The translations under genes were made by a program, and so were the position numbers. Below are positions 44,430-57,301 of a DNA stretch of 64,000 nucleotides, one piece after another. This stretch comes from Pleodorina starrii (lineage: Eukaryota > Chlorophyta > Chlorophyceae > Chlamydomonadales > Volvocaceae): contig BRXU01000005.1 of the NCBI GenBank assembly GCA_030267565.1, positions 2,590,001-2,654,000 on the forward strand, given 5' to 3'. Positions within the stretch are counted from its first letter, which is position 1, and each line of letters opens with the position of its first letter. The notes under the pieces are model-generated. The model had not been told where the DNA came from, did not search any database, and was given only the letters and a program-made list of their open reading frames with translations.

Positions 44430-46115
44430 ATGGGTTGTAGACTTTCGGAAGGGCGGGGCCAGCGGGCCGTGGACAATTGCATTTCGAAGCGGGCCCAGAT
44501 CGGGTCGTGAGATTCACAATTTGCTGTAGCTGTTTGTCGCTGTTGTCGTGGCTGCGCGATACATATAATAATGGGGCTTTTTGCTGACTTGGCAGGAGCG
44601 GGAGGCGGGAGCGGCCACGGTCGCGAGAGCCCTTGGCGAGCGATGTGGCCCTCGTGCGAAGGGAGGTACGGCACGTCGAGATGCCGTACAAATTCGTGTC
44701 GTATCTTATACTTCTGTCGTACACCACAATCCACAGAGGGCGAGGGGGACGGGCCGTGCGGGAGGAGCAGGGCGGGCCGCGGTCTTGAGGTCCGCGACCC
44801 GGGAGGCTTCCTGGGGCGTCCCTCGCACGCGCGCGCCTGGCGCCTCTCTTATCGTATCTGCGCTCAAATTGCATATCGGCACCGTTAGACCGCCCGTGCT
44901 GCGCTTACTTTGCTTGGGACATGCATCGCGCGCAATGGACCATTCGCTCGTGTGTGAACCACAAGATGGTGCGGAATAGTTACCACAAGGCAGGACTCTG
45001 GAACCAGCTCGAGCCAGTCTGTTTGTATGTCATTCTGTGCCTGATTTTACGCTGTTGGCCTGTCACGCCAAACTGCCTGGTGCTCGCATTGCTAAACGCT
45101 TGAGTGCTTGATGCTCGCGGTGATGTGGCATGGTTGATGCTCATGGCGTCTGATGCCTTCAATGATTAGTAATGCTTTTGCCAAGCGCGGAGACGATGCT
45201 TGCAGTGCTTGCGAAACAGCGCCTTAAGAGGGTGTTTCATTAAATTCATAATTACGAGATCGTCGCCGTTTTACGCGTAGACGGGAAGTCGCGGAAAGGA
45301 AAGGCTGATACGTGATGGCCGATTTGAGCTGGGCCCGGGACTGCCAGGGCCGGCACGGCACTGGCTGGCCGCCCCCCAAAGCGGCTGCGCTACGTGGCTG
45401 CACTGGTGGGACCGCGCTGGGGGCGAACGGACCGCGCTGTAGTGGACAGGACCCGGAGGACCGCTTCTTGGTGCAGTCAGCACCTGATGAGGGGGCGGTC
45501 TGGGACCGGGGAAACCCGTCACCCCACCTCCTCTGCTCCCATCACCCACACCTTGGCCCCCGGCCGGGAGTATTAGTAGTACTAGAGAGGATTGGGCAGG
45601 CGGCTTAATTGCCTACCTTCAACCCTTCACCAGGGCCCCTGAATTCAGCCTTGTAAAAATCATTTTTACTTGTTGGGCGGCAAACGAGTCCTTGGCGCCC
45701 CCGCAGCGTCCATCCTGCGCGCCGCCTCCATGCATCCATGTATCCATGCATTACGCTCATTCACCACCACACCACACCACACCACAACGAATATAAGCAG
45801 CCTCACAGCAGCTGCCGAGCGAAGCGGGGCCCCGCTTTCGTAGCTGAAGAAAGGGAAACCGCGCCAGGAGCCACTGACCCACGGGTCGCATCATCCGCCT
45901 CCTCGGCGGTTCATATTACCTATTACGGTACGCATTTCCTTCCCGCGTTTCCAGCCTCGCTCACAGCCGCAGTCCGCTGCGTGCCGCAACCCGTTGCACC
46001 CACTGCACTGCAGCAGCCCCTTGCAACGCAACCACCAGACGCAACCACCACAACCAACTGGGTCCACTGCCTGCAGCTCGAAATCGATTCATTCATTCAT
46101 TCACCGCATTCACTA

Positions 46116-46190
46116 CCTATCCTGTCCTGTCCTGTCCTGTCCTATCCTGTCCTGTCCTGTCCTTTCCTGTCCTGTCCTTTCCTGTCCGGC
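46116..46190. repeat. (CCTGT)n pentanucleotide array
   Basis: About fourteen CCTGT units with CCTAT and CCTTT variants, preceded by ATTC units. Confidence 0.95.
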
Positions 46191-46396
46191 AACCATCTGT
46201 GATTCTGTGCGCTCCTTTGGCCTCCCATCCCAACCCACAGAAACCCACATGGCACAGCCGAAATCCCACCGTATGTACATCCCTGCGCTCCTCAGCTCAG
46301 CGCGGCACTCTGGCCTGCCGGCACTCGCCGCAGCGCCCACCCGCACTCCCGCCCGCCACAAAGCCGCCCCCCGTCGCCTTGCGGGTCCCTGCTGCC

Positions 46397-49300
46397 TCAC
46401 ATGACGGCGCAGCCGCCCTTGCCCTGCTCCGCCGCCGGGGGCGCCTGAAAGAGGGGGTTGGCACGCGGCAGCCGGGAGCGGCGCTCTGGGTGCTCGTTCG
46501 TTCGCTCGTTCATTCATTCATTCATTCGTTCGTTCGAGGGATCCGGGATTCGGGCATGAAGGGAGACCGCACGGGAGCAGCAGCGAGCCACAACCCGCCA
46601 GCCGCCACCGAGCAACTCGCCCTCTTGAGCTACGGTAACCCCCGGCATTCGCTCTCCTCTGGGCTTTCCGGCATGCGATCAAAACACACGATCACGAACA
46701 CGAACACGGCGCAGATTCCTCCCTCCCTCGCCCTCCCTCCACCGCCCTCTCTCCCTCCCTCTATCCCTCCCTCCCCCCCCGCCCTACCGGTGGCATCAGA
46801 GGCTCAGGTTGGAAACTGTCTGGCGCCACCCGCACTGCGGGGCTGGCGGCGGCGTCCGGCGGCTGCTTGGGCAGCGGCTGGAAGGTGATGGCCAGGCGGT
46901 CGCGCTGCACGGCGGAGTGCAGCGCGGCACACGACGCCTGCTCCGCCTGGCGGGTGGGAGAACGTGAGTGAGTGAGAGAGAGTGTGTGTGAGAGTGCGTG
47001 AGAGTGAATGTGAGAGTGAGTGTGAGAGTGTGTGAGAGTGTGTGTATGTGTGAGTGTGTTTTAAAGGGATGGAGGGGGCGCGTAGAGAAGAACAGTCCGC
47101 GGGGGGAGGCGGTTACCAGGTCATGTCACGTAAGGTCAGGTCGCCGCCTCACAAGACACACGTGCAAGGAAAAGCAAGGATCGCAAGCCGGAAAGCAATC
47201 GGCGCCACTCTCTTTCATTTGCCACCACGAATGTCCCCACACCACGCACGGTGACGCATGTCGACTTGACGTGCCTGAATAAGCTCCATCCAGGCAGCTG
47301 GGTCGGCCCTCCGGTCCAGCCCCCGCGCCGCGGCATCCAGCAGCTTCCGGGCTTCCTGCGTCACCAAGGAACGACGGAACGGCGGCGGCGGTGGGCGGTG
47401 GGCGGGGCAGGTGGCGGCACGCGGAAAGAAGGCTGTTCGCTTTGAGACGAGGGCGTTAAATGGCTGCCGTGACGATGAGGGTGATGATGCGGGCGCGGGC
47501 AGCGCGGACTGGCCACGAGGCGAAAACGCACCACCACCGCCCTGGCCACCTACCCCCTCCCCTCCGTCCTGCCAACGCTTCCGGAGATCCCCCAACCCCC
47601 CCAAGCCTCCAGCAACCCGCCCCCAAGTAATCCCCTGTCCCCCAAAACCCACCGCAACATCCCCCCGAACGCCCCTTCCCCCCGGGGGCCGGGTCCCTGG
47701 CCCCCCCCACCTCGCACGCCGCCTCCGCCTCCCCCAGCTCCATCGCCCCCTGCCTCTCCCGAGCCAGACAGAGATGTGCCCGGGCGGTGTGCAGCGCCGC
47801 CGCGGAGCCCACCAGCCGCCCCAGTCGGTCCGACGGCGGCAGACCGCCGGGCGCAGCACCGCCCAGAGCCTGTACGGCAGCGGAGGCCTGACGAAAGAGC
47901 GCCGCGCAGCCTGCACCGAGCCGCGCCGCGCCGCGCCGCGCCGCGCCGCGCGTGAAGAACCGGGCAGCGAAGCAGGGGGGCGGAGGGGCGGGGGCGGGTA
48001 AGGGGAAGGGGGGTGGCGCGGCGGCGGCGAGGTGCGGCGAGGCGCGGAGACGGGTGGGCACGGCGTGCGCGTGCGCGTGGCAGCGGGATGTATCCGCATC
48101 GCGGTTCCCCCCTGCCTCCCTCCTTCCCGATCACTCCCTCCCTCCCTCCCTCCCAATCACTGACTCACCCGCGTGCAGCGCGCGCTGCGTGCCTGGCGAC
48201 ATGCCGCGCGCCGCCGCCGCCGCCGCCACCAGCGCCTGGCCCTCCGCCAGACACAGTAGCTGCATGGCGCGAGCCGCAGCGGGGAGCAGCTCCAGAGGCC
48301 TGAAGTGACGTGGGCGGTGACGTGGGCGGTGACGTGGGCGGTGACGTGGCATGGCGTGGTGCGAAGTGGTGTGAAGTTGATGTGACTTAATGTGACGTGT
48401 GGTGTGCTGTGACGTGAGGTGTGATGCGTAATGCGGTGGTGACGTGGCGTTGCGCGGCGCGACACGAGCATCACACCACGTGAGGAAGAGTCAGTTACGG
48501 TGGTGCGGAGTGGACCCGGGCAGAGGCAGGTTGGGAAGTGCGCGGGGCGGGGCGGGGCGGAAGGGACAGGCGGGTGTGGTGAGGAGCAGGGTTAGGGGCA
48601 GGAGGCGGAGCGGGAGGCAACAGGCAAAGGAGGGGCGCACAGGGCACCAAAGGGCGATGACGAGGGGCGCCTTCGATAGTTCAATTCGGTACCGTAGGGG
48701 CCGTGTACCGCACACCCGAGCGCGAAGCGTGTCGCCACCTAAGGGCCCAAGCGGGCGGCCGCAGAAATCGATCAAACGGGGCTGATATGTCGCGAGTGCG
48801 TGCGTGAGTGCCGCTAACGGCCACCGCCGCAGTTTCCGCCACCGCCGTCGTGAAAGGGCCGTCTGGTTCGTTGAACACCCACCCACTCACCCGCCCGCCC
48901 ACGCACCCACCCGCCCACTCACTCACCTGTCGCCGCCTCCCACCTCGCCCGCTCCGCTCAGCGCCGGCAGGAGGCCCTCAGCCAGGTACTCGTACACACC
49001 CGCCGCGCGGCGCAGCCCCGCCACCGCCGCCGTCAGCGCAACCTGCGCCCCCGACGGAGGCGACCGGCCCCCGCCACCGCCCTCCTCCGCCACCGCTGCC
49101 TGGGGGGCCGCTGCCGCTGCCGCTGCTGCTGTAGCTGCTTCGCTGGCGCCCCCGGCTGCGGCTGCGGCGGCGCTGGCCGGCGGGGCCTCCTCGCCGGCGC
49201 CTCCGCAGCGCTGCAGTGCGGAGAGGCGCAGCGCGGCACCGAGGGCGCTGTACACCTGGGGAGGGGTCGTGGGAGGGGTCGGGGGAGGGAAATCGTGGGA

Positions 49301-50431
49301 GCGTTATGGGGGAAGCGGAGATCAGAGTGACATAGCAAACCCCGGGCAGCAGCAGCAGCAGCAAGTGATCGTGACAGTGACAGTTATGCGGTGGCGGTGC
49401 TGGTGTCCTACAGGCCCGCAGAAACCGGAGCGCGGCTCGATCCGCTGCCGGCGATGACGACCGGATCTCGGATCCAGAATCTGGATCCTGGTTCCGATCT
49501 TGGTAGTCCAGCGGGATCAGCGGGACCGACGGGCGGGGCAGCGACATCGCGGAGTGCATCCACTTGTGCGGCGCCGCTGCCCCGCCTGCCCTGCCGTACC
49601 CTCCGTTACCCCTGCACGTCCGTACTGCCGTACCATGGCTAGATCCTGTGGCAGGCAGTCCAGTCGGAGCATTCGCTGAGGCCTGTCACACCGTCCCGGT
49701 ATGGGGGGCGGTGGGGGAGGGGCGGTGGGGGGGAGGGGGGAGGGGGGGCCAGGTGACCCGAGAGGGGGCGGAGGGGGGGGTTGGGAACATGGGAGCAGGA
49801 GGTGACAGGGGTTCCGGAGCGCGGGAGCGGAATTTAGGTGGAGGCGGAGGCGGAGGCGGGGGGGGAGCGGGGAGAGCGAACCCGGTGCTGGGAGGGAGGG
49901 GGGAAGGGGGTTGAGGAATGAGCACCCCCAGCCCCAGCCCCGGCCCCAAGCTCGCGCCTCCAGCCGCCCGCCGCCTCACTTCTTCGACAGCGCCGAGCTC
50001 CATTGCGGCCGAACCAAGCTCATGGTGACGGCGGCGGCGAGCGACACCGCAGCCGCGGCGGCGGTGGCGGCGGCGGCGACGCTGCCGCCGCCGCCAGCGG
50101 GCTGCGACCCAGCGGCGGCGGCGGCGCCGGTGCCGGCGGCAGCCGTCGTTCCCAGCGGTGTGCCGACCACGAGGACCAGGCCGTGGAGGCGCGCCGCGAG
50201 GGCCGCCAGTCCTTCCACGGCCACGTCGGGGACTGGGGGCGGGGCCGACGCCGAGGCGGCGCCGTTGGACGAGAGCGACTGCAGCCAGGTGCTCACGGAG
50301 CCGCGGTGGAAGGCGAGCTCGGACAGAAAGTCGGGGCGGACCGCGGCCGCGAGCTGCGCCGCGGTGGGGCCCTGATTCGGCCCGTTCCGTTTCGTTTCGG
50401 GGGCGAGTCGGCGCCGTCGGGAGGGAGGCAT
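46397..50431 (-). CDS. BRO1-domain protein with C-terminal CaaX box (BROX-like)
   Basis: Exons found: 49980-50431, 48927-49255, 48169-48299, 47711-47910, 47275-47355, 46788-46946 and 46397-46444. Conserved BRO1 features are RPQWSSALSKK, a helical block YSALGAALRLS ... AAGVYEYLAEGLLP, LLCLAEGQALVAAAAAARGMSPGT, and an LHSAVQRDRLAITFQPLP segment matching the (N/D)xxIY...VP end of BRO1 domains. The last exon is 16 codons and ends GKGGCAVM-stop, a farnesyl-type CaaX box as in animal BROX. BRO1 proteins bind ESCRT-III/CHMP4 at endosomal membranes; the prenyl anchor suggests membrane attachment. Two oddities: exon 1 ends in phase 2 while the next exon starts in phase 0, so a small exon between 49256 and 49979 is missing from my model; and the intron at 47274 appears to use a GC donor (CAG/GCACGT). 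Exon 1 carries Ala/Gly inserts, and the N-terminus may be incomplete. Confidence 0.83.
46965..47065. repeat. GTGAGA/GTGTGA-type repeat in a BROX intron
   Basis: Imperfect GTGAGAGT and GTGTGTGA units of about 100 bp. Confidence 0.85.
48305..48352. repeat. 12-bp GTGACGTGGGCG tandem repeat in a BROX intron
   Basis: Three perfect units plus a partial one, starting five bases from the intron's acceptor side at 48300. Degenerate GTGACGTG-like text continues to about 48460. Confidence 0.9.
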
Positions 50432-51544
50432 TGAAGCACCAGATCAGATATGCTGGAGTTTGTTTTAGAATCCAAAAGGCGAGTCCCCAACGGCACTAGG
50501 TATGGGGACGCCTTGGACTGGAGAGGGGGAGGCCGGCGCTTCGCTGCGCCGCGACCCAGGGGCCCGTGGTGCCCGCGCGCGGGGCCGCAATTCGCCGAGG
50601 AGAATGTAAAATATGGCGTGTTGAAATGCTTGGGAGCAAACTGGCCTGCAATGTGGCAGTTGCGGGAAGCCGGGCGACCGTCGACAGGGACGCCTCGGCC
50701 TCACCTGCTTGGCGAGAGCGGAATAATCATACGGGCAGGTCTGCAACAGCTGGAGTGGCTCGTAGAATGGAAAGAGCAAACCACAGGTCCGAGGCATCTG
50801 CCACTTCGGAAGAACGGCGTGCTAAATGACTTTGAGCCTGGGCAAAGGCAAGAGTAGTATGCTGCTCAGAGCGTATTGAAGATCTAGCCGCGCTTATGTG
50901 AGTGCGTGCGTTATACCGGTATGTGACCAACAAGGGACCAACGGTATGGTCCGAGTTACGGGTTCCATCCCGACATTCGATCGCAACGCCCGTACCGCAT
51001 TCCCGGGGCCCATTACGGGCTGTCGGGAGCACGAAGGGGCTGGCCCACAGCCACATTTGCTCGAACCAACGGTTTGGGTCTAGTATATTCTTGCACGATG
51101 GTGGATTTTTCAGCTCATGCGCGGCGGATTCGATTACCAGATGCAACGGCTGATTAATTCTTGCAAATTCTGGCAAACGCGATAATAATACAGGTTGTTT
51201 TCCAGCTTGAGACAGCAATCGCGCTTAGGAAATGGTACAGCACAGGTACCGCGGCAAATTAGTGCGCACGAGAGCGTCTCTTTCGCATGTACGATGGTAC
51301 GAAGGGTCGTCTCCGATTGCATAAGGAGGGAAGTCCGAAGTACCGGAAACGCAGAACGAGGAATTAGGCGTCCATCTTTTGCAATCCAGACACGAATCCT
51401 TGAGCAACACTTGTTTCTGCGCCCCTCCGCGACGGAACGTCAACCAATCGCACAACTCCGACACCGGTCTGTAGTCGCTAACAGCGCATCGCGTGCTGTC
51501 CCTGTTCGCGAAGCCTCCTTCAGCCTTTACCCGTCATCAGGATC
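50432..51544. promoter_or_regulatory. divergent promoter region of the BROX-like gene and HCP-A
   Basis: No gene is seen. The right 310 bp are homologous in part to the promoters of HCP-B and HCP-C. The left 800 bp are not, so the left edge of the duplicated unit lies near 51230. Confidence 0.55.
51235..51300 (+). promoter_or_regulatory. paired GTAC cores in the HCP-A promoter
   Basis: GTAC at 51235, 51246, 51289 and 51297, with the block GTGCGCACGAGAGCGTCTCT between them. The first pair lies about 310 bp before the ATG. GTAC is the core of the CRR1-bound copper/hypoxia element in Chlamydomonas. The same arrangement is seen in front of both other copies. Confidence 0.5.
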
Positions 51545-54500
51545 ATGCTGCCGCGCTGCCTGTCGTCCGTCGGCACCCGCCTGGGCAGCCGCATCTCGGG
51601 TGGCAGCCTGAGCTTATTTCGCCTGGCGCCAGCCGCGCATCCCACCGGGCGCTCCTCGCAGCGCATCTTCGCGTACCTGCCGACCCCGGCGGCCGAGGGC
51701 CCCTCCTGCCAGCAGGTCCGTGACATGGCGTCGATTAAGGCCCGCATGGAAGCGGCCAACGAGGCCCTCAAGGACGACAAGATGATGTGCTACCAATGCG
51801 AGCAGACCAAAGGCGGCACAGGCTGCACCGAGATTGGTAGGCAGCGGCGGAACGCGTGGCGGCATATTTCCCGTTTTAACCGTCTCCTGTCGGTAAAAAT
51901 TCCGACAGGAGGCAGATTGACGTCGAGCCACGTAACCGTTTGCTAGACTAGCCTGTATGTCACCAAGTTGAATTATGTTGCCACGGTGCAAATTTTGTCA
52001 TTAGCTCCACCGTTCGCGCTTTGCACACATATGGCGCCAGCGATTCACGTCGCCTCCAGCCAACGTTTCCTTCCGGCCCGCTCCCGGCTTCGCCGCATAC
52101 AGGTGTGTGCGGCAAGACGCCTGAGGTGGCGGCTCTCCAGGACCTGTTGATCTACACGGTCAAGGGTCTGGCGAGCCTCGCCCACCACGCGCGCACGGCA
52201 GCCGGCATCGAGGACCAGGAGGTCAACACTTTCGTTAACGGCGCCATCTTTTCCACGCTCACCAACGTCAACTTTGCCGATGACCGCTTCGTCGAGTTTG
52301 TGAACGATTCGCGCCGTCTGCACGCCAAGCTTTCCGCCAAGCTTGCGGCGGCCGGCGTGAGCCTGCCCGCCTCGGCCTCCGAGTCGCAGCCGTGGTTCGG
52401 CTCCATGCCGCACCCGCTGGCCTGGAACTCCCAGGCGGCGGCGCTGGGCGGCGTGGGGGACATGATCGAGATCGGCATGCAGGTAGGATTGAGTCGTGAG
52501 GTTGAAGGCAGTCGCGGGCTTTGCCCGGTTTGTCGATGACAGTACGCATTGCTCGTGCACGTCCCGCTTAGTCACCAGCTTGTGCACGCTGCGCGATTAC
52601 ACAATGTCTTGTAGGCCGACCCAAATTGTGCTTTTGACTTGGAGCACATTTCATAGCCTTGCGGTCCTTGCCAACTGCATGCGCTGCCCGATCTGCCGCC
52701 CCATCAGTGACGTTTCCACTGCCGCCGCTGATGTGGACGATTGTCCCTCTCCATCCGTAGACCGGCATCGCGGCGCGTCAGGAGGCGCTTGGCGAGACGC
52801 TGGCGGGTCTTCAGGAGCTGCTCACGTACGGGCTCAAGGGCCTTGCAGCCTACGCGCACCACGCCGAGGCGCTTGGGCACACAGACGCCAAGGTCTACGC
52901 AGATGTGCAGGTAAGGGACGTAGAAACTTGCCTTCCTAAGCCTTGTGCAATAACGCTGCAGTGGTGAATCTACGTTCCTTCATTCCAGATCCCTGCCCTT
53001 CTGATCGCATGGTCGATCGTGCCATTGTATTGCCAGCATCGCCCGCGCTTAGGCTTCGTAGCTTCTTGGCATCCTTGGTCCCTCAAGATGTCGCTGTCGT
53101 TGCGCAACTGCCCCCACCTTCCGCCCGCGCAGGAGTCGCTCCACTTCCTGTGCACTCCTGCCGCCGCCGACTTGGGCGCTGTGCTGGACCACTGCTTCAA
53201 GGCCGGCGCCACCAACTTCTGTGTCATGGAGATGCTCAGCGTCGCGCACACGTCCACGTTCGGCCACCCCGTGCCCACGCCCGTCAGCCTCAACCCAGTG
53301 CCCGGCAAGGCCATCCTCATCACCGGCCACGACATGCACGACCTGCACCTGCTGCTGGAGCAGACGGCGGGGACCGGGATTAACGTGTACACGCACGGAG
53401 AGGTGAGGATGCGGGGTGTTCTACGCAGGGGCGATGGAAGGACCTTGTGGGGCACCAACGCTTCTTTGTAGCTGTGTAGCTTCAGGTCTTCAGGAAGGGT
53501 TAGCTGATGAGTACCTCGAGCGAATGAACCCGTCCGGACAGGCCCTTTCCATGCCCTTTTAGTGCCAAACCACCAACCGCCCAACCTCCGCCCTCCCGTC
53601 TGCGCAGATGCTCCCCGCCCACGGCTACCCTGGGCTTAAGAAGTACCCCCACCTTGCGGGCCACTACGGCGGCGCCTGGTACCGCCAGAAGGTGGACTTC
53701 GCGTCCTTCCCGGGTTCCATCGCAGTGACCACCAACTGCGTGCTGGACCCGCTCACCGCGTACAAGAACAACATCTTCACTATCAACGAGGTGCGCGATG
53801 CCGAGGGAGGTGGCTTACTTAGGGCTGGGAAAGGAACAAGCCGTACTTGCTGGGAACAACTGGGTTGTTGTGAAGGTTTTGGCATTTGTAGCCAACTTTG
53901 TAGCTAACACGTTTTTGTAATCAAAGGTAACCAATTTAGCCAATTGTAACCATTTAGTAACCGATCGTCCATTTAGTGACCGACCGTAACCGAATACCGA
54001 TTTTTATGCGCCCTTTCCTTTTGCCCTCGTGTAGACGGGTCTGTCAGGCATCCCGCACATCAAGGCTGACGCTTCAGGCAACAAGGACTTCGGCCCCATC
54101 ATCCGCCGCGCGCTGGAGCTGCCCGGCTACACGGCTGAGGACGTGCAGCGGCTTCCCAAGAAGAAGGACGTGACGGTTGGTTTCGGCCACAACGCGGTGC
54201 TGAGCGTCGCGCCCCAGGTCATCGACGCCATCCAGAGCGGCCGTCTGGAGCATATTTTCCTGGTGGGTGGCTGCGACGGCTCCGAGCCGCAGCGCAAGTA
54301 CTACTCGAAGTTGTACCAGTACATGCCGACCAACACCATGGTGCTCACGCTGGGCTGCGGCAAGTTCCGCATCTTCGACCAGGACTTCGGCAACCTGCCC
54401 GGAACCAACATCCCGCGCCTGCTGGACATGGGCCAATGTGAGTAGGGACTATTAAGGGCTTCAGAATTTGCAGACTGCGGCCGATAGCAGCGCCCTTGTT

Positions 54501-54876
54501 CGGTTAACGCTCATCTCAAGACGCAAACAACTAGGCAACTGTAACCCCCGTCCACGCGCCCCTGTCCCCGCTCCTACCCCTCGCAGGCAACGACGCCTAC
54601 TCTGCGCTGGTCGTTGCGACCGAGCTGGCCAAGGTGTTCAAGACCGACGTCAACTCCCTGCCGCTGTCCCTGGATCTGTCCTGGTTCGAGCAGAAGGCAG
54701 TGGCGGTGCTGCTGACGCTGCTGCACCTGGGCGTGCGCAACATCCGGCTGGGACCCCGCCTGCCCGCCTTCCTGACCCCCGAGGCGGTGGGAGTGCTGGT
54801 GGACAAGTTCAACCTCATCCCCGCCAACGTGGCGGACCCGGCGGCCGACATGAAGATGATGATGCAGTGCAAGTAA
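51545..54876 (+). CDS. HCP: hybrid-cluster protein (hydroxylamine/NO reductase family), copy A
   Basis: Seven exons (51545-51836, 52103-52482, 52761-52910, 53133-53402, 53608-53790, 54035-54437, 54587-54876) give 655 residues. Residues 1-75 are Arg/Ser-rich with few acids, a likely organelle transit peptide. The N-terminal cluster is C-x2-C-x8-C-x5-C at 82, 85, 94 and 100 ([14 protein letters not shown]). Hybrid-cluster ligands are all present: His340, Glu364, Cys408, Cys505, Cys533, Cys560, Glu594 and Lys596, with spacings close to the Desulfovibrio enzyme (244, 268, 312, 406, 434, 459, 494, 496). HCPs reduce nitric oxide or hydroxylamine under low oxygen and in bacteria also drive S-nitrosylation. 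In green algae the genes are linked to nitrate use and anoxia; the exact role is not settled. It is the first of three direct repeats. Confidence 0.97.
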
Positions 54877-55487
54877 AGTACGGAAGTATCAAGCATGGAC
54901 AGTGATGAATGAAGCGTAGTAATGATGTGAGATACCGTTGCGCTTGATCAGGGGATCGCATGGAGTGGGCGAGGAAGTTTTGAACATCGTGACGTAGTAC
55001 ACAGTGTGCGTCCGATTGGTCTATGCGGATGTGTGATCTCCTGATCTGTACAGTAACCAAACGAATGTGGTAGCGTATCTTGCTGTGCGATACTTACCGT
55101 ACGCCACTGCGGTTTGGTGCTGTCCTGCTTTGTCGTATCAAAGCTAGTTAAGAGGCTGTGGGGAGTCTGCAGGACGTATGCACGCGTACATAATTGTGGC
55201 CAGAAACGCAATTACACAGAACAACTTTGCGACGATGGCTTGAGGCGCGCAAAGTCAAGCAAGCGGTCGGTTTGGCGTACCGTCATCTAGACTGTTCATC
55301 CATTTTTTTGCCCGCATGGCTGTTACGTTGTGCGATATTTTGTTAGGACGTGTCGTCACGGTGAAGATGGATGTACGGCACTCCATTGTGGCGTACGTAT
55401 GCGTACATGGAGAAATGCAGTACGTACCGAAGCTTTATGCCCTGAATCAAGTTCACGGTTAGTTCGTCATTGCCGCACCAGCGGTCC

Positions 55488-55492
55488 TGTAA
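55488..55492 (+). promoter_or_regulatory. poly(A) signal of HCP-A
   Basis: TGTAA 612 bp after the stop. The homologous position of HCP-B (61475) also has TGTAA although the surrounding sequence has diverged. Confidence 0.65.
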
Positions 55493-55773
55493 CCATAAAA
55501 TATGGTATCGAAGTCGTACGTCCTGTATATCCGTGAAGTAGAATGTCCGAGTACAGGCCTCTGATCCGTGACCAGTTGTAGTTCAGTATCACGCTCCGAC
55601 CCATTTCCGCGCGCTGAGCCACAGTCTTGGGACCTTAAGAATGTACCACGCACGAATATGCACCTGTGTCCTCTTGTGTATGTGCGAATACTGGCAGAGA
55701 GGAACAAGTCCGTAGTATAACTGCTCTTGAACAACCACTCCGTACACACTCAAACCTGCTCCGTTCTCACACC

Positions 55774-55824
<51 letters not shown>
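55774..55824. repeat. (TCA)n trinucleotide repeat
   Basis: Seventeen TCA units, present only in this spacer and not in the homologous one. Confidence 0.97.
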
Positions 55825-57245
55825 CCTCCTAATGCCACCGCTGCCGGCCGCTTTGGTTGTGGACGTCTCGACAAAGCGGCATCAATGCCTACAGTCCTTC
55901 ACCGGTGTTTACAAACGGCACGGCATGTCCGGCTCAGGCAATACAGTTGACGGGGTTGGCGCACGACTTTGTGTGTGGGCAATCTGTCATCAGGCACTGT
56001 GAACCACTCCATCGACCATGATCTGTATCTTTGCAAGGCGCCGGGGAAGATTACCGGTATGAGCGCGTGCACTGCCACATACGGGTCGGGTCCTCGAGTA
56101 AGGTGCGGCCATGAGGATTGGGGGGGGCGGATTGCCGACAATTACCTGGCTGCAATTCTGCAGTACGGCACCCCGAGGCCCGGAGGGGTTCGGGGTGTCA
56201 ACTTTCCGGAAGCTGGAAGAGCTCGCACGCTATCGGTACGGGTCTGCTCGAGGCAGGACAGCTGTCATGATACAGTCTATAACCGGCACCTGTCTAGCGG
56301 CGTCGTACTTCCTAAAGATAACTCGAGACATGGGGCAAAGCTTCGACCTGCCTTACCAGTATACATGCGCTGTCGTTACCGTTGCGTACTGCTGACCGAC
56401 CGGCGTGCGTTGCACGCCCATATAGGGATGCGCTGGGCGTCAATGAAAGGGGTGTCGTGCACCTAAGAGATTCGAGATTCTGCACTCTGCCATGCGTCAA
56501 TGTTAAGAGTGCTGCACCAGGGTAGGAGACCCCCTCGACCCCCTTTAGTAGGAAGTGTCAAACTTCTTGAAAGTTACAGACGGGTTGGTAGGGTTATAAG
56601 GCGTGGGTCAGGTACGCGGCACGGTGTTTCGAAGACCACGCTGTCTCTACTTCACGATAAAAGACGCATAGAATCACACACCCAAATGAAGATCTAATGG
56701 TGTCTCTTGCCCCTGCGGCGGTGTCTCTTGCCCCTGAAGACATGTTCAGGATTCTAATTTCTGTCAACAACGTAAATGTAAATGTAACAGATCGCAGAGC
56801 AGCACCTTTGTGCGCATTCGTGCTGGGTCAGGTCTCGGCGGGCGATATTATTGGCAGTTGGTTAAAGATTCAGGAACAAGAGCATCAGGCGCTCTTCGCC
56901 CAGCTATAATGTGATAGGTTAAGCCAGAACTCCCCAAAATCACGGGACGGCGATCCGCGTTGCAACCTTGCGAGTTTCCACCCTTTTCCACTGACAACGA
57001 CGGTTGATCACAACGCATCATTCACCGCCATGCCAACTGTCGAACCGTCGAAGCCATGATGTAGCCATTACTCGGCTTGAGAAGAATATGGGTCGCGTTG
57101 CACGCAATAAAGCTTCTAAGTGCATGCAGGACGAATCAAACTCGCATCCAGCAGCGCGCCATGCATGAACATTTTAATTAGCTGGACATCCTGCTTGTGA
57201 AGCAGCACTTGAACCATTGCCACATGCTGCTACCATTAAAAATTG

Positions 57246-57301
57246 GTACATTACGTACCGCGCCAAAGTTGTGCGCACGAGAGCGTCTCTTCCGCGAGTA
57301 C
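57246..57301 (+). promoter_or_regulatory. paired GTAC cores in the HCP-B promoter
   Basis: GTAC at 57246 and 57255 (GGTACATTACGTACCG) and again at 57298, with the conserved GTGCGCACGAGAGCGTCTCT block between them. The pair lies about 292 bp before the ATG. Confidence 0.55.

Larger units (their letters stand above)
42677..46396. other. region between convergent VARL and BROX-like genes
   Basis: No coding gene is supported. It contains simple repeats: TGATGATGC-type runs at 43150-43225, GTTGTT-type runs near 43570-43630, a GGTT/GGCT array at 44130-44237, and CCTGT and ATTC runs at 46085-46190. It probably consists mainly of two long 3' untranslated regions. Confidence 0.5.

Noticed and set aside
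46113..46517. Minus-strand frame with repeated GQERT/GQDRT
   Set aside because: Translation of the CCTGT array; only the 48-bp part at 46397-46444, in another frame context, is the BROX terminal exon.
55727..56002. Frames with long His, Ser or Met runs
   Set aside because: All come from the TCA trinucleotide repeat in the HCP spacer; the homologous spacer lacks them.
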